DNA of 64,000 nt from Prototheca cutis (lineage: Eukaryota; Chlorophyta; Trebouxiophyceae; Chlorellales; Chlorellaceae): the NCBI GenBank assembly GCA_002897115.2, contig BCIH01000006.1:579499-643498 (forward strand), read 5' to 3'. The notes below the pieces were generated by a model. It was given only the letters and a program-made list of their open reading frames with translations. It did no database searches and was not told where the DNA came from. The position numbers and the translations under genes are program-made. This document shows positions 10,961 through 22,308 of the stretch, piece by piece (the stretch's first letter is position 1; each line of letters starts with the position of its first letter).

Positions 10961-13900
10961 ATGAAGCCCTCGGCAGCGCTCTGTGTATGGACGGCCTGGT
11001 TGGTGGCCGTTGGACTTGTCCATGCGCAGTCGGGAACGGCGGAGAGCCCCAGTGAGCCGGCGAGGGGGTTTGGTTACCAGCTGCGCCTGATCTGGGTAGC
11101 TGGGGGGGTTTTGCCTGCGAACAGTCGCCCGACAGCGTCGCGGCTAGGACGCCGACGACTGTCCCTGCCACCCTCCCCATGCAGGAGGGCGGGGCTCGGT
11201 GTTGCCCACGACCCCCGTAGCGACCCAGGACAACAATGCCTCGGAGTGTGTGGTCCAGCAGAATAGCTATTACCAGCTCGCCGAGACGGGGACGACCTAT
11301 GTCCTGTCCAACACGACTGTGGTCGGCGAGACCGTCAACATGTGCTGCATGGCCTGCATGCAAAACACGGCCTGTGATGCCTGGCAATGGTGCGTCGTCA
11401 GGGTGGCCTTCTATGGGAGGAGTGCGTGCTGTGGGGGGTGCCCGCCTGTGTATGCAAGGATGTCTGGGCAGGGTGGATCATCGGCGTTGGCTTCTCAACA
11501 ACAGAAAGAGAACCACCTCCTGTCACACGCCCCAGGAAGCGATTCCCGCTTTGAAAAACACATCCCTCTAACTTCAGCACATCCTTCATGTCACCCAAGC
11601 ATGCTCCTGAAAGAACTATGCACAAACACAAATTGCAACGCAGGTGCACGGCCGACAGCGGCGGCTGCTCGGCCGGCGGGGACAGCTGGGCTCCCAGCAC
11701 ATGCCTGCTGCTGTCGGTTCCCGGCTTTTCGCAGTACAACACCGACGATGTCAAGGTGATGAGCGCGGGTGCAGACAGCGGGCTGATTGTGGGCGCGCCG
11801 CTGGTGATCTCGGCCCCCTCCCTGGTCGGCTGGCACAGCGCGGTGGGCTACGATTTCGGCAATCAGTATGATTTTGCCTGCTATGACTCGCTGCGCGAGG
11901 GCATCTGCATGCTGGCGGGGACGTTGGACGAGATTTCGGCCGAGTGCACGGCGCGGGCACATCGCTGCAATGCGTTTTCGTTCTACCCGCTGGGCATCGA
12001 CCACGACGGGGCGCCCACGGGCGTGCTCAAGGAGGCGCCACAAGGCATGGACGTGGGCATGCATTCGCTGTCCATCAACCCCTTTGGCGCGGCCTACATC
12101 GAGGACGCTAGCGTGCCCTGGCCGCCGGTGCCCTACGCCACGCCCTACTACCCGCCGCCCACCGAGGACAGCGACGACAGCAGTGGGCACATCCTCATCA
12201 TCACGCTGTCGTCGGTCATCGGAGGGCTGGCCCTCATCGCTCTGGTTGCTGCCGCAGCNCTGTGGTACACCCACCGCCAGCGCCGGCGGGCAGGTGCTGG
12301 CGCGGCTCATGACGCGGAAACCGGTGCCCTTGGTCCGCCACCCGGCGCAGGCACGACTGTAAATGCTCCAAGCGCCAAGGTTTCAGGCAACGGTGCCGCG
12401 TATGTCAACGGTGGCACGGGCAAGCCGCGGGAGATGCCATACGAAAGCAGTGCCGGCAGGGTGCCCGCCGCGGTGACACCAGCTTCGGGGTCGCCCTCCA
12501 TCCGCGACTTGGAACGCTTTGTCCCCGGTCTGCGGAGCATCGGGTCCGGCACTGACTCGGGTTCGGGCAACTCATCGATCAACTCTTCTGCACCGTCGTC
12601 GGAGCGATCGCCGCACGTGCTTGGCGGCGGCAACCTCGTGGGGACCTATTACCATGGTCAACAACAGGTCAGCGGGGACAGCGGGTCTGGCGCCGCCGAC
12701 GGCTCAACGAGTAGCGGGATCTGGGGCACGGGTGAGGGTGCACTTCCCGCGGAACTCGAACCGTTGGCTGCCGCGGCTCAAGTTCCCGGCAATGGCCCCT
12801 TGACGGGCGCGAGAGTGCCCAGCAATGTCCGCTTGGCCTCGCGAATCCAGGGTACTCTTTCCTCGGCCATCGGCCTTCCGCTGCCGACGACTGGCAGCTC
12901 CTCCGCAGCGGTGGTCGTCGATGTCGCGCCTGCAGCTGGGCCCTCCTCGTTCACGCCTTCAGAAGTATTTGGCACCAGCCACGACCTGGTCGATGGCAAT
13001 GCCCCAGCCGACATCCACCTGCCGGCCATGGGGTCGATCAAGGACTTTGTCGTCGAGCTGGCCCGTACGCCAGGGACGATGGACTTTGGCTCCCTCTTGT
13101 TGGGTGTGGACGGCAGTGGTAGCGGGGGTGGGGCAGGCCTCGGTTCCCCGCGGACTGGTCCGTCCACGGAGGTGCACCAACTCCCGGGACCTGTGCCNGT
13201 GCCGGGTGGGCCGGTTGAAGAGGAAGAGGAGGAGGACGAGTGGGGCTGGAACGCCGCCCGGCGCGAAGCCGTCGCCGCTGCCGCCGGTGGCTGTGTGGGT
13301 GCCGCGGCAGCGCACAGTAGTGCAGCAGCACACGGAGCGGACGCGACGGGAGCGCAGCACCCGCCTGCTGTCATAGTACAGGATGCCACGGAAGGCAGCA
13401 CCATTGCCCTGGTGGAGTCCGATGTGATGACTGCACCCAACGACAGTGCAGACCCTAGTTTGACGACGCCGGAGGGCCTTGGGACGTTGAAACCGGAGGA
13501 GGTGACGATATGCCGGCGGGCCGATGGCAGCTTCGAGCAGGTGGGCGCGGGGGCCTTTGGCACCGTGTTCAAGGGTGTCTTTTGCGGGTCGCACATCGTG
13601 GCGGTCAAGGTGCTGCACCGCGGCGCTGACGAGCGACGATCACGCGAGTTTGCGCGGGAGGTCGCGCTGCTGCGGGGCCTGCGCCACCGCCACGTCGTGC
13701 GATTCCTGGGAGCCTGCACCGCCGGGCCCCTGGCCATGCTGGTCACCGAGTTCATGGAGCTGGGCGATCTCTGGCGCGCGCTGCCGCTGCGCGATGACCA
13801 CGGTGATCGAGTGTTTGCCTGGCGGCGACGAGGCGCCGCCGTGGCGCTTGACATCGCGCGGGGACTGGACTACCTCCACTCGCGCAAGGTGGTCCACTTG

Positions 13901-14551
13901 GACCTGAAGTCTGCCAACATTTTGCTTGCCCGAGATGGCACCGCAAAAATCGCAGACGTCGGATTTGCTCGTGTCCTCCAGCAGAGTCATTTGTCTGCTC
14001 TTTCGGGCGTCGGCACACTCGCATGGAGGTCCGTAGAGTGTTGCACGGTGGTGTCTTGGTTTTAGCATTCTTTGGGGGGAGGGTTGGTGGCCGTGGGGGA
14101 GGGGGGAGGGTTGGTGGCCGTGGGGGAGGGTTCGACGCCGTGGGGGAGGGGAGAGGCCAGCCGCTCGGGAGGAGTGCGTGTGGCCCTTTGCATCCTCTCA
14201 CATACACGCGCACAAATGCAGAGACCCAACACCCGTGCCGACAACACCCCACACCCTAAGCCACCCACATCCAACAAATGCAGTGCACCCGAGGTGCTGG
14301 CGGGTCGGCGGTGCAGCGTCAAGGCCGACATTTACTCTTACGGTGTGCTGCTGTGGGAGATTGTGTGCGGCGAGGGACCCGTCCGGGGGTGCCTGCGCAC
14401 GCCTCACGTGCCCGAGGAAGCCCCGCCCGCCGTCGCGGCGCTGATAGGAGCCTGTTGTGCCGAAGACCCAACCGCCAGGCCCAGCTCGGCCCAGATTGTT
14501 GCTTTCCTGGAAAGCATCCAGGGCCGGGAGGGAGGGCTGGGTGGGGGTTAG
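10961..14551 (+). CDS. Receptor-like protein kinase with PAN/apple-like ectodomain
   Basis: A single-pass membrane kinase of about 982 residues. Four exons are proposed: 10961-11051, 11185-11389, 11644-14028 and 14284-14551. The N-terminus is a signal peptide (hydrophobic run ALCVWTAWLVAVGLVHA). A cysteine-rich segment follows (NMCCMACMQNTACDAWQWC, then two further cysteine clusters), resembling a PAN/apple fold. A second cysteine-containing ectodomain part comes next, then a membrane segment (HILIITLSSVIGGLALIALVAAA) ending in basic HRQRRR. About 400 cytoplasmic low-complexity residues precede the kinase. Kinase motifs are VGAGAFGTVFKG, VAVKVLHRG, MLVTEFMELGDLWRA, VHLDLKSANIL, IADVGFARV and SAPEVL. 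The catalytic loop has HLD where HRD is usual, and the DFG position reads DVG. Lys, both Asp and Asn are kept, so it may be active. It is convergent with a related kinase. Overall style is TKL/Raf-like. The ligand is unknown. Confidence 0.85.
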
Positions 14552-15582
14552 GGTTTGAGGGCGTAGATAACGTAGGGTACGGCATGGCCTCTGGCGTGTG
14601 GCCGTCTGGGCTTTGCTCCTCCGTAGCAGTGCTGTTGCGATTGCAGGCAGCACTGCTGATCTCCACACCCTCGTGCCAGGCGGGAGAGTGAGGGGATCGA
14701 TAGACTCCCTGCTGCACTGCGCTCTCCGTTGCCCTTGCCGTGCCGCGAAGAGAGAGGGTCCTTGCTTTGTCCATCACGGCACTCCCCCTGAAAACGGGGG
14801 ATCCCCACGTTATGCTCTCGTCCTGTGTGCATAACGATGGCCCGTCTCGTACCACCTTCCCTGACAACCCTCCTCTTTCTCATGCTCGTGAGGTTCCGGC
14901 GTTCCCTGCTAGCATACTCGCACCGTTGCTACGTTTGTGCATGTTCCATTTGTGTTGCCTTAGTTCCGCGCTCCACTGTGCCGCTCGCTCATACCGTTCT
15001 TTCTTTCCATGTTGCGGGACATGGTGTTGGGATTTTTGCTGCCCTGTACGCATCACCCCATGTTTCCCCCTAACCTGTCGATGCCCGTCGCAGGACCAAC
15101 CCTTCCTCCCCGCTTTGCACCAGCTGAAGTGTGTACACCAGCTCTTGCCACGAGGCGCCCGCGGCTTCAGCGGACGCCCATTCAATTTCGAGAGACGATG
15201 CGTGGGTGGGTACAGGGTCCCCTGGGGACCCGGCACAAGCCGGTGCCGGGCAATGACAAGAGTGGGTCCCAGGGTGGGGACAAGTGGGGGCAGGGCAAAA
15301 AGCAGGCAAAGGTCAGCAGAAGGACAAACAAGAGCGGGATTCAAGGGAATGAATGAAAGAATAGTGGAGTATCGACGGGTGCCGTGTCGGCAAGACAACA
15401 GAGTACAGTGGCAGACCCACGATCGTCGTTAAGTCGGCCGGCTTCCGAGCGGGTGGAGCACAAACGATATGTGGCGACTAAGGTGCGGCCACGCTTGCCA
15501 AGGACGGTGGCAGCGGGGGACATAGCTGTGCTGAGGATGCTGATGAGCGGTGGAGGGGACACTCAGTGCACCCGCGCGGCGG
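14552..15582. other. Intergenic region between two convergent kinase genes
   Basis: About 1 kb separates the stop codons of the two tail-to-tail kinases. Open frames here carry no conserved block and look like chance frames in untranslated sequence. No RNA gene or repeat is seen. Confidence 0.55.
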
Positions 15583-18500
15583 CTATGTCTGGCCGCCACG
15601 ATGCTCGGGTCCCCTCGCAATGGGCACCGAGGTCGTTTGGCCGACGGCAGGTGTCACGAAATCCACGGCTCTGGATTCCTGCGCCGGCGTCTCAGCACCC
15701 GACGCAACCTCGTGGTTCCCGTCTTGCAAAGATGCCCGTTCACCTGGATCCAGGTGTTGAGAAGAGGATATGCTCGGGTTGTCGCCATCAGTCGACGCAC
15801 CGCCCCCATCCGGCACGGATGCTGAAGTGCAGGCATCGAGAGACGAGCTGTCGCCCGGTGTTTGACCAGATGGTGTTGTTCCCTTCCCAGCACTGCTGCT
15901 GCACACTACGGCAGCACCCTGCCTCGCAGCAGATGCCAGATCAGCGGGCGGGGCTTCTCGGAGCAGGGCTTCGAGTGCATGCACCAGTGCCCGGGTGTCG
16001 GGTCGCTTGCCTGGGTCGGTGTCCATGCAGCGGCGGATGAGGTCCGCGACGCCCTGCGGCGCCTCCTCCGGCACGCGCAGCGGGCGCATGTCGCCCCGCA
16101 GCGGCGTCTCGCCCGTGCACAGCTCCCACAGCACGACGCCAAAGGAGTAGATGTCGGAGCGGGGTCCGCAGCGGTGCCCAAACAGGACCTCCGGCGCGCT
16201 CCAGGCAAACGTGCCCGCGCCGCCGCCGCCCGACAGCATGTACGACCGGGTCATCACGCGGGCAAACCCCACGTCAGCAATCTTGGCGCTGCCGTCTCGG
16301 GCCAAGAGTATGTTTGCGGATTTCAGGTCCAGGTGCACGATGGAGCGTGAGTGGAGGAAGTGGAGCCCACGCGCGACGTCCAGGGCGACTCGCCCGCCCC
16401 GTCCCCACCAGCCAAATATCCTTGCCCCACGGGTGTTCCTCAGCGTCGCGGCCCGCCACAGATCGCCAAACTCCATAAACTCCGTCACGAGCATGGCCTC
16501 CTCGCCCTGGATGCACGCACCAACAAACTGGACAATATTACGGTCGCGGCACGACCGCAGCAGCGTGACCTCGCGGATAAACTCGTCGCGCCGCCGGGCA
16601 TTGTCCATGCCCGCCAGGACTTTCACCGCCACGGGCTGCACGCCGTCACGCAGCGCGCGGTACACGCGGCCGTACGCGCCCGTGCCCAACAGCCAGGGAC
16701 TGCCGTCGGGCCGGAGGGCGATCGTAATCTCCTCGGGCGACACGCGCCCGTCGCTCCAGGGCGGGAGCGATGCCCCGGCCACCGACCACAGCTGCGCCGC
16801 GGGACTCGTCGGCGGCACGGCCTCCGAGTCGCCCATCAGCGAGGCTGTTTGTGCCGTTGGCGTGCCCAAGTCACCGCCCGATGTTACCTCGTTGGCCGCA
16901 AATGCATCCGGTGGGAGTGGGGCCAACGGCGCCGGCGGGGGCGAGCCATCGGTAGTAACGCCAACCTCGTTGACACTCGAAGCGCCGAGCATCCCCGTGG
17001 TCGGAAGTGGACGCAGTCCAGGCAATGTCGGAGAGACGCTGCTGATGGGAGCGACGGTGCTGCTGCCACTGCTGGCTCCCCGGGGCGCTGACTCACCAGC
17101 AGCCGTCGCTGCAGCCGTCGCCGCGGCGGCCGCCGCTGTACCCGCCCTCCCTGCCATGATAAACTGCAGCTGGCTGCTCCGTCCCCTGCCCAGCGAGGGC
17201 AGCAAGGAAAGGATGCCCGTCGACCCCAGTGTGTCGCTCGCGCGGCCAGAGTCTGGCCGGCTGCTGGTCAGCCCGCCGCCGCCACCGCGGGGCCCGGGCT
17301 TGAGCAGGGGTCCTCGCGAGCCCGTGCTGCTGGGTCCGCCGCTGCCGCGCCCTGCCAGACCGGCTTCCAGATCGCTGCCCGAATAGTCCCCGGCGCCGCC
17401 AGCCTCGCGGAGGCGCGCCGCGCGTCGCGCCCGATGCCGGCGTACCAAGAACATCGCCAGCGGGATGCTGCCCGCCAGGAGCAGGCCCGCAACGCCACCC
17501 AGCGTCGCTGCAGGGGCAGTGGTAGGTTTGGGGGGATGAGCTTCTGAGGTGAGAGCCCATAGAGTCTGACTCGCACCCAGCACCCGTCGCTCAAACGGCG
17601 GCGCTGCCACGCTCCCCTTCAGGCGGGCCTCACACCGTGCACGTCAGAAAACAACCTCCCAGGGGCCGAGCAGGATCCTGCAATTTCCCTACCCTGGCCT
17701 CGAAACAGTACAACAGACACAAGAGGAATTGCACCCGCATTCACGTGCTTGCTCCGTACCTGCCAGGGAGATGGTGACGACCCTGTTGGGCTGGTCATCT
17801 CCGTCGGTGACCGGTGGTGACTGGGGGACCATCCCGTTCCACCACCGCGGAGGCGACGGCGACGGGGGGGGTGGTGGGAGGCCATCCTCCTCGGGAAGGC
17901 CGCTGCCATTGACCGGCGTGACCGTGTACTGTCCTCCCTCGCCTGTCGGCCCAGGCGCAGGCACGTGAGGCGATGGCGGCGGCGCGCGGACCTGCGGCGA
18001 CCCCAGCACCGGCGCGAGGATCAGCGAGCCGGCCCCCACCAGGATCGGCACGCCCGCCGACACCGATGCCTCTGTGATGTTGTCGTCGGCGTTGATGTTC
18101 AACCGCGGTGCAGCGGCCGCTGCACTGGCATTCGCGTTCGCACTGGCTCTGACGTCGGCAATGGCGTCTACGGTAGCTCGGATGGTGGCCGCAGCGCCGG
18201 CGATGCCTGCGTGGGGCAGGTCGGGGGCGGGGGCAACGCCTGGGGAGGGGCCCCCATCCCACTCCCGGCTCGGTGCCCTTGCGGCCGGGGCCTTGGAGTC
18301 GATGTCCTCGACCCTCGTGGAGTTGCCGCCGGAGATCAGGAGGACGCCGTCCTCGTCGGGGATGCTGATGCTGCCGTCCGGGAGGAAGACTACCTGCGCG
18401 GGGGCCCCGGCACCCCTGCTCTTCGCGCTCTGGTCAGCGTCTTGAAGGGCGTCCACCGCCGCGTACAGAGTGGAGGCGTTCATTACTATCGCCTGCTGGT

Positions 18501-18705
18501 TGGAGGGAGAGTCCGTCGCAGCAGGTGGGTTGATGCTCCGCACGGACGGAGGGGCATTGGGGCTCAAGGAGAGCCCCGCTGACCCCGCGGAAGTGGCCTC
18601 TCCTGCCACGCCCGTCAGGGCCATGCAGATCACCACCGCATGTAACCATTGATGGGCAGGGGAGGGCCCAGATGGGACCCTTCCCTGGCCCGGTCTCGGC
18701 CACAT
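15583..18705 (-). CDS. Membrane-anchored protein kinase, paralogue-like neighbour of the 10961-14551 kinase
   Basis: About 956 residues in two exons, 18705-17760 and 17507-15583, joined in phase 1. The N-terminus is hydrophobic (WLHAVVICMALTGVAGEA), probably a signal peptide. The ectodomain is Ser/Pro/Ala-rich without the cysteine modules of its neighbour. A membrane segment (GGVAGLLLAGSIPLAMFLV) is followed by basic RRHRARRAARL. After a low-complexity linker the kinase shows LGTGAYGRVYRA, VAVKVLAGM, MLVTEFMEFGDLWRA, VHLDLKSANILLARDGSAKIADVGFARV, WSAPEVLFG and YSFGVVLWELCTGE. HLD replaces HRD and DVG replaces DFG, exactly as in the neighbour, so the kinase domains appear to be close relatives with swapped ectodomains. 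A Ser/Thr-rich tail of about 130 residues follows the kinase. The start at 18705 is preferred over 18741 because the signal-like segment follows it closely. Confidence 0.83.
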
Positions 18706-19620
18706 CGTCAAGTCCCAATGTACGCCATGGGTAACCACCACGACGCCCAGCTACATCACACCGACGCAGCTCACTTGGTATTAGAATGCACACTGATTTG
18801 ATTTGAGGCCGACCCAGGCGTCGGCGTGCACGGAGCACCTGTCGCCCGGTATCCTGGATCGTTCACTGTGGTTCGCGCTTTCCAGTGGACAACACGCTCC
18901 GATCACCCCCGGGGACCGTGCGGGAACCCCGCTCCCGTAGAAATTGAGACAGCCCGATCGGTCTTTTCGTTGGGAACGTTCAATGCATAGTGTCCTGCAC
19001 TGCACTTAAAAGGCGAGCGTGCCGTGTGCACACGAGATCATAGGCACGCCTCAGTCCGACGCGCTGGCCCGACCGGTTTGGGGCCACCCACCGTACTGCA
19101 AAAGCCGCCACCACTTTCGAGTCCCAACCTCTAGACGTATTTCAACAAACCAAATCCGCTGCTTGATACGTGCCATTTCTTCTGTACGCCCGGCTGTCCG
19201 TCCTTGCATAGCGGTGTCTCGAGGGGGCATAATGTGAGCACATGTTGGGCAGCCATCTTCGAGCTACTTTCATGGCTGCCTCCCCAGGACAATGCGAGAC
19301 TCATAGCATCGCAAGCTTTCTTTCCGTAGCACTCGAGGCTTTCAGTCATGGCGTGCGTAGACCTGCCCTCAGAGTCTGGGGGACATCAAAGAACTGTTCA
19401 AGGCCTAAAGACGGGCATCACGACGGAAAACAACCAAGCAATTGTCCAAAATTTCATCGCAACTAATGTTCAGGCGCTGGAGAGCAAGTATGGTCGGAAG
19501 GGCTTTGTCGCGTGGTGACTGGCACGCTATATTAGAACTGGAAATTGGCTGTGAAACCAGTGATCCCTTGGTAACACAAGGGCAAAGCTCGTTGATCGTC
19601 GCAAGACTTTCAAACGCGCC
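18706..19620. other. Intergenic region, lower GC than surroundings
   Basis: This stretch lies between the start of the second kinase and the initiator tRNA. Base composition is visibly less GC-rich than the genes. The small open frames show no conserved block. Nothing recognisable is seen. Confidence 0.5.
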
Positions 19621-19692
19621 TTCGGAATGGCGCAGAGGAAGCGTGCGGGGCCCATAACCCCGAGGTCACAGGATCGAAACCTGTTTCCGAAA
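19621..19692 (+). tRNA. Initiator tRNA-Met (CAT)
   Basis: A 72-base cloverleaf is readable. The 7-bp acceptor stem pairs 19621-19627 with 19685-19691, followed by discriminator A at 19692. The D arm begins GGCGCAG. The anticodon loop contains CCATAA within a G/C-rich stem (GGGG paired with CCCC). The T stem ACAGG pairs with CCTGT and encloses the loop ATCGAAA. That loop, with A where elongators have T54, is the hallmark of eukaryotic cytosolic initiator tRNA. The acceptor starts with T1 paired to A72, the reverse of the usual A1:U72. There is no intron and CCA is not encoded. Confidence 0.93.
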
Positions 19693-19939
19693 CAACCTGC
19701 AAAATCTTTTGCCCTTTTTTCGTTGATCAAAACTGTTTTTTGCAGGTGTGCAGGGCAATAGTTTACAAAGGGGATCCCAACATTGACAAGACGTGGGCAG
19801 GATGCTATTTGCAACATTAAGTTATTGACGGGGATTTGTGCACCTCCTCGTATGTGTGGTCAGACCGCTGAAGCGCACGAACGATTATTCGTCCAACAAT
19901 GTACATTAACGGCAGAAAACGATGAAGCCTTCTTGAGAT

Positions 19940-20260
19940 TTGTGGCAAGGCTCCCACCTGCACAGCAAGGGCATGTTTTTCAAACAAGATGCCTGTTGGA
20001 TCGCTTTCCCTGGCAACGCCGCTCAGAGAATGGGTTGGGTTCCTTCTTGGCAGCAGGACAGGTCGTGCAGGGAGCAGACACTCACAGCGGTGTGCCACGG
20101 GCTGCTGCGCTGCACTGACAAAGACTACCACACCCCGAAAGGCGAGCATCGTCTCTGGAACCGAGACTTGATGGCGTGTCTGAACATGAGGCACATTGTG
20201 CAGAGCCTGCGGAAGACCAGCCAGCGGCCTCAGCGCTTCCAGCACCGCAGTGCTAATGAA
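19940..20260 (+). mobile_element. Fanzor/TnpB-like nuclease, C-terminal zinc-ribbon and RuvC-III segment (remnant or last exon)
   Basis: A plus-strand frame contains VCHGLLRCTDKD followed by RLWNRDLMACLNMRHIVQSLR and a basic RPQRF tail. The pattern of Cys-containing strand, then W-N-R-D-x-x-A-x-x-N, matches the end of TnpB and eukaryotic Fanzor proteins, where the Asp of NRD is the third RuvC catalytic residue. An upstream GNAAQRMGWVP in the same frame may correspond to the RuvC-II area. The N-terminal wedge, RuvC-I and the catalytic Glu are not identified, and frames break upstream, so this is a decayed copy or one exon of a spliced gene. The frame runs on past 20260 to a stop near 20428, across the hairpin region. 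A related block occurs near 59510. Recognition rests on a short motif. Confidence 0.5.
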
Positions 20261-20290
20261 CATCCATCCATCCGTCCTGGGGGGTTATAT

Positions 20291-20388
20291 CCTTCCCAAC
20301 TGGAGGTGGGAACCCCCGGGGCTCCTTCCCTCCCCCGGCAAGGGAAAAACAGCCCCGGAGGTGGTCCATCATTAAGATGGTCCACCTT
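20291..20388 (+). other. Cluster of hairpins just 3' of the Fanzor-like segment
   Basis: Three inverted repeats follow one another. TTCCCA pairs with TGGGAA around an 8-base loop (20293-20312). A C/G-rich pair follows. A 12-bp stem with one internal mismatch and a 5-base ATTAA loop lies at about 20359-20387. TnpB and Fanzor elements encode their guide RNA scaffold at or beyond the 3' end of the nuclease gene, so a guide RNA is a possibility. Terminal inverted structure or chance are alternatives. Confidence 0.35.
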
Positions 20389-20588
20389 CCTATTGCCCTG
20401 CAGAGTGAAAATTTTCGGCCATCAGTGATGCCCAGCAGCCCCCGGGGTGATGCGACGCTGTTGCTGGCTGAGCTGGTTGCATTATTTCGACCCTGCACGG
20501 TATGTCACAGGGTCTGTTGCAGTTGTTTCACACCGGGGCAAGATATTGTCCCATCAGCATCAGTCTTCTGCCTCCGGCTGGAAATCGT

Positions 20589-22071
20589 TCAGCGAATCGT
20601 CCATCCCAGGGTCAAAGACGACAGGGGGCCGCTTCCCCTTGGAATCCCCGGCTGAGGGAGGCTGCACGGGGCGGGAAGGGCAGCGGCAATCCTTAGACTG
20701 GCCATCCCGGCTGCCAGGACCTCACGCCAGGCTTCCAACGACGCATATGCCCCCAAAGCCCTCCCTTTCCATAGCTGCAGGCTTCGCACCATGAAGATCT
20801 CCCGGTCAATCTCGTCGTTGGTCAGGGGCTCCACGCCCCGCGCCAGCTCCAGCTGACTGGGCATCAGGAAGCCGAGGTGGAAGGCCTCTGCCACCGCGCT
20901 GGGTTTGGGTGCGCTGTCCCTCGTGTCCAAGATCACTTTTCCGTCCCTGCAGGGTTGTTTGGCATTCGTGTTGCGGAAGTTGACAGGGGGGAATGTTGAC
21001 TTGAGCAGGCCAGCTCTACGCAAGGAACGGCAAGTCAATGCCGAATGCCACCGGGGGGACCCACCCACCAGGAGACCAAAGACACCGATGAGCACAGCAC
21101 AATGGAAGGTGCTTTGAAGACGATGCATGAACCGTTCAGCCCGTCAGCACAGACAGTGCTGGGCTTCAACCGGCTACCCTTTTCCCGCTTCCAAAATCCA
21201 CCCCTTCACCAGTAGTGGAGACCAATCATACCTGCGGATGCGGAGGAGCAACATGTCCTTGGGTGTGTCGGGCGGGGCATAGCGAATGACTTGGCACTTT
21301 GAGATTCGGCCCCGGACACCATCCAGTCGGTACACGGTTTCCAGGTCCAGCTCGGGGCGGCGGCCCTCCACCGCCCTGCGGATGAGAAACGTGCTCCAGA
21401 CCCAGGTCTCTGGGCCTTCCCTCTCCAGCTCGTTGCCCAGGAACTCAGAGGACCAGGGCAGAGCCTTGAACTGGCAGGGCTCGGGGGGGAGCGGGCCTTC
21501 CACCTCGGGCTCCCGCTGCTGCGCAGTCTGTCGGTGCAGCATCACCACATCCCCCAGGTCCAGCCGGTCACTGGCATCCTTCTTGACACGAAATATCCAC
21601 GTGTCCTGTAGGTGGGTTGTCGGACAGGATGGGATGATTTGTTGGGGGGGCTTTTTTTGCTTGTTTGGGTCCTCGGCGGGACACAGACTGCTGCTGCGGC
21701 TATGGGCCCCACTGCAACAGCCATGCATGACCAAGAGCAAATTCCATATTTCACCGATCCCGGCTACCCAGACGCTCACGCACATGCAAGAAGAAGCTGT
21801 ACTTGGACAGGAGCTCCTGCTTCTCCTCCTCCGTGACGATGGCCTCGTTGAGTGCCAGGGGGTCGGACGCGATGCTCTCGGCGTCTATGATCTCGCCACC
21901 CTCCGCTGCCCTGCATGCGGTCTGTCTACGAACGCTCGTGCAACATCGCCGTGGTCGAGCCGATGGCCTCCAGCCACGCACGCTTGCAGAGGTTGCGGCG
22001 GGTCTCGCGATTGCCGCTGGCGAGGCGCACAGTCGCAGCCTCTCCGGACACCACATGCCGCTCATCACCAT
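20589..22071 (-). CDS. Plastid-targeted protein of unknown function
   Basis: Three exons join in phase to give about 339 residues: 22071-21784, 21605-21232 and 20946-20589. The first roughly 50 residues are rich in Arg, Ser and Ala with almost no acidic residues (for example ASPAAIARPAATSASVRGWR) and end in VRRQTACRA, a good chloroplast transit peptide. The mature part begins AEGGEIIDAES and then TEEEKQELLSKYSFFLH. The body contains TWIFRVKKDASDRLDLGDVV, LPWSSEFLGNELEREG, ETWVWSTFLIRRAVEG, LDLETVYRLDGVRGRISKC and LTNDEIDREIFMVRSLQLWK. I do not recognise the family. The composition suggests a soluble stromal or thylakoid-associated protein. The gene starts 240 bases from the stop of DNA ligase IV, on the same strand. 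Confidence 0.6.
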
Positions 22072-22308
22072 TTGAACGTCGTTCTATATGCCACAATATC
22101 CTAACATTGCAATGGACATATGATGGAAGCCTTCTTGTGTCTGCATGCATGAGCACATGGAGTTTCGTCGTTGGAAAGGTATGCTGTGTTATGTCGCCCT
22201 CGGATCAGTTCAGTGTCTCAGAGCGGGGTTGGAGGCTACCATGTGCCAGGCTGCAAACCAAACTCGATGAGCTCGGGCCTTCTTGCGCCTTCCTATACAC
22301 TGCATTCA

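Noticed and set aside
12778..13854. 358-codon minus-strand frame opposite the first kinase
   Set aside because: It overlaps conserved kinase motifs on the plus strand and has shadow-like Arg/Ser/Pro composition.
21926..22156. Alternative start region for the plastid protein in another frame
   Set aside because: That frame meets a stop before the conserved part and would need an intron of about 23 bases. The 22071 start is open and gives a good transit peptide.
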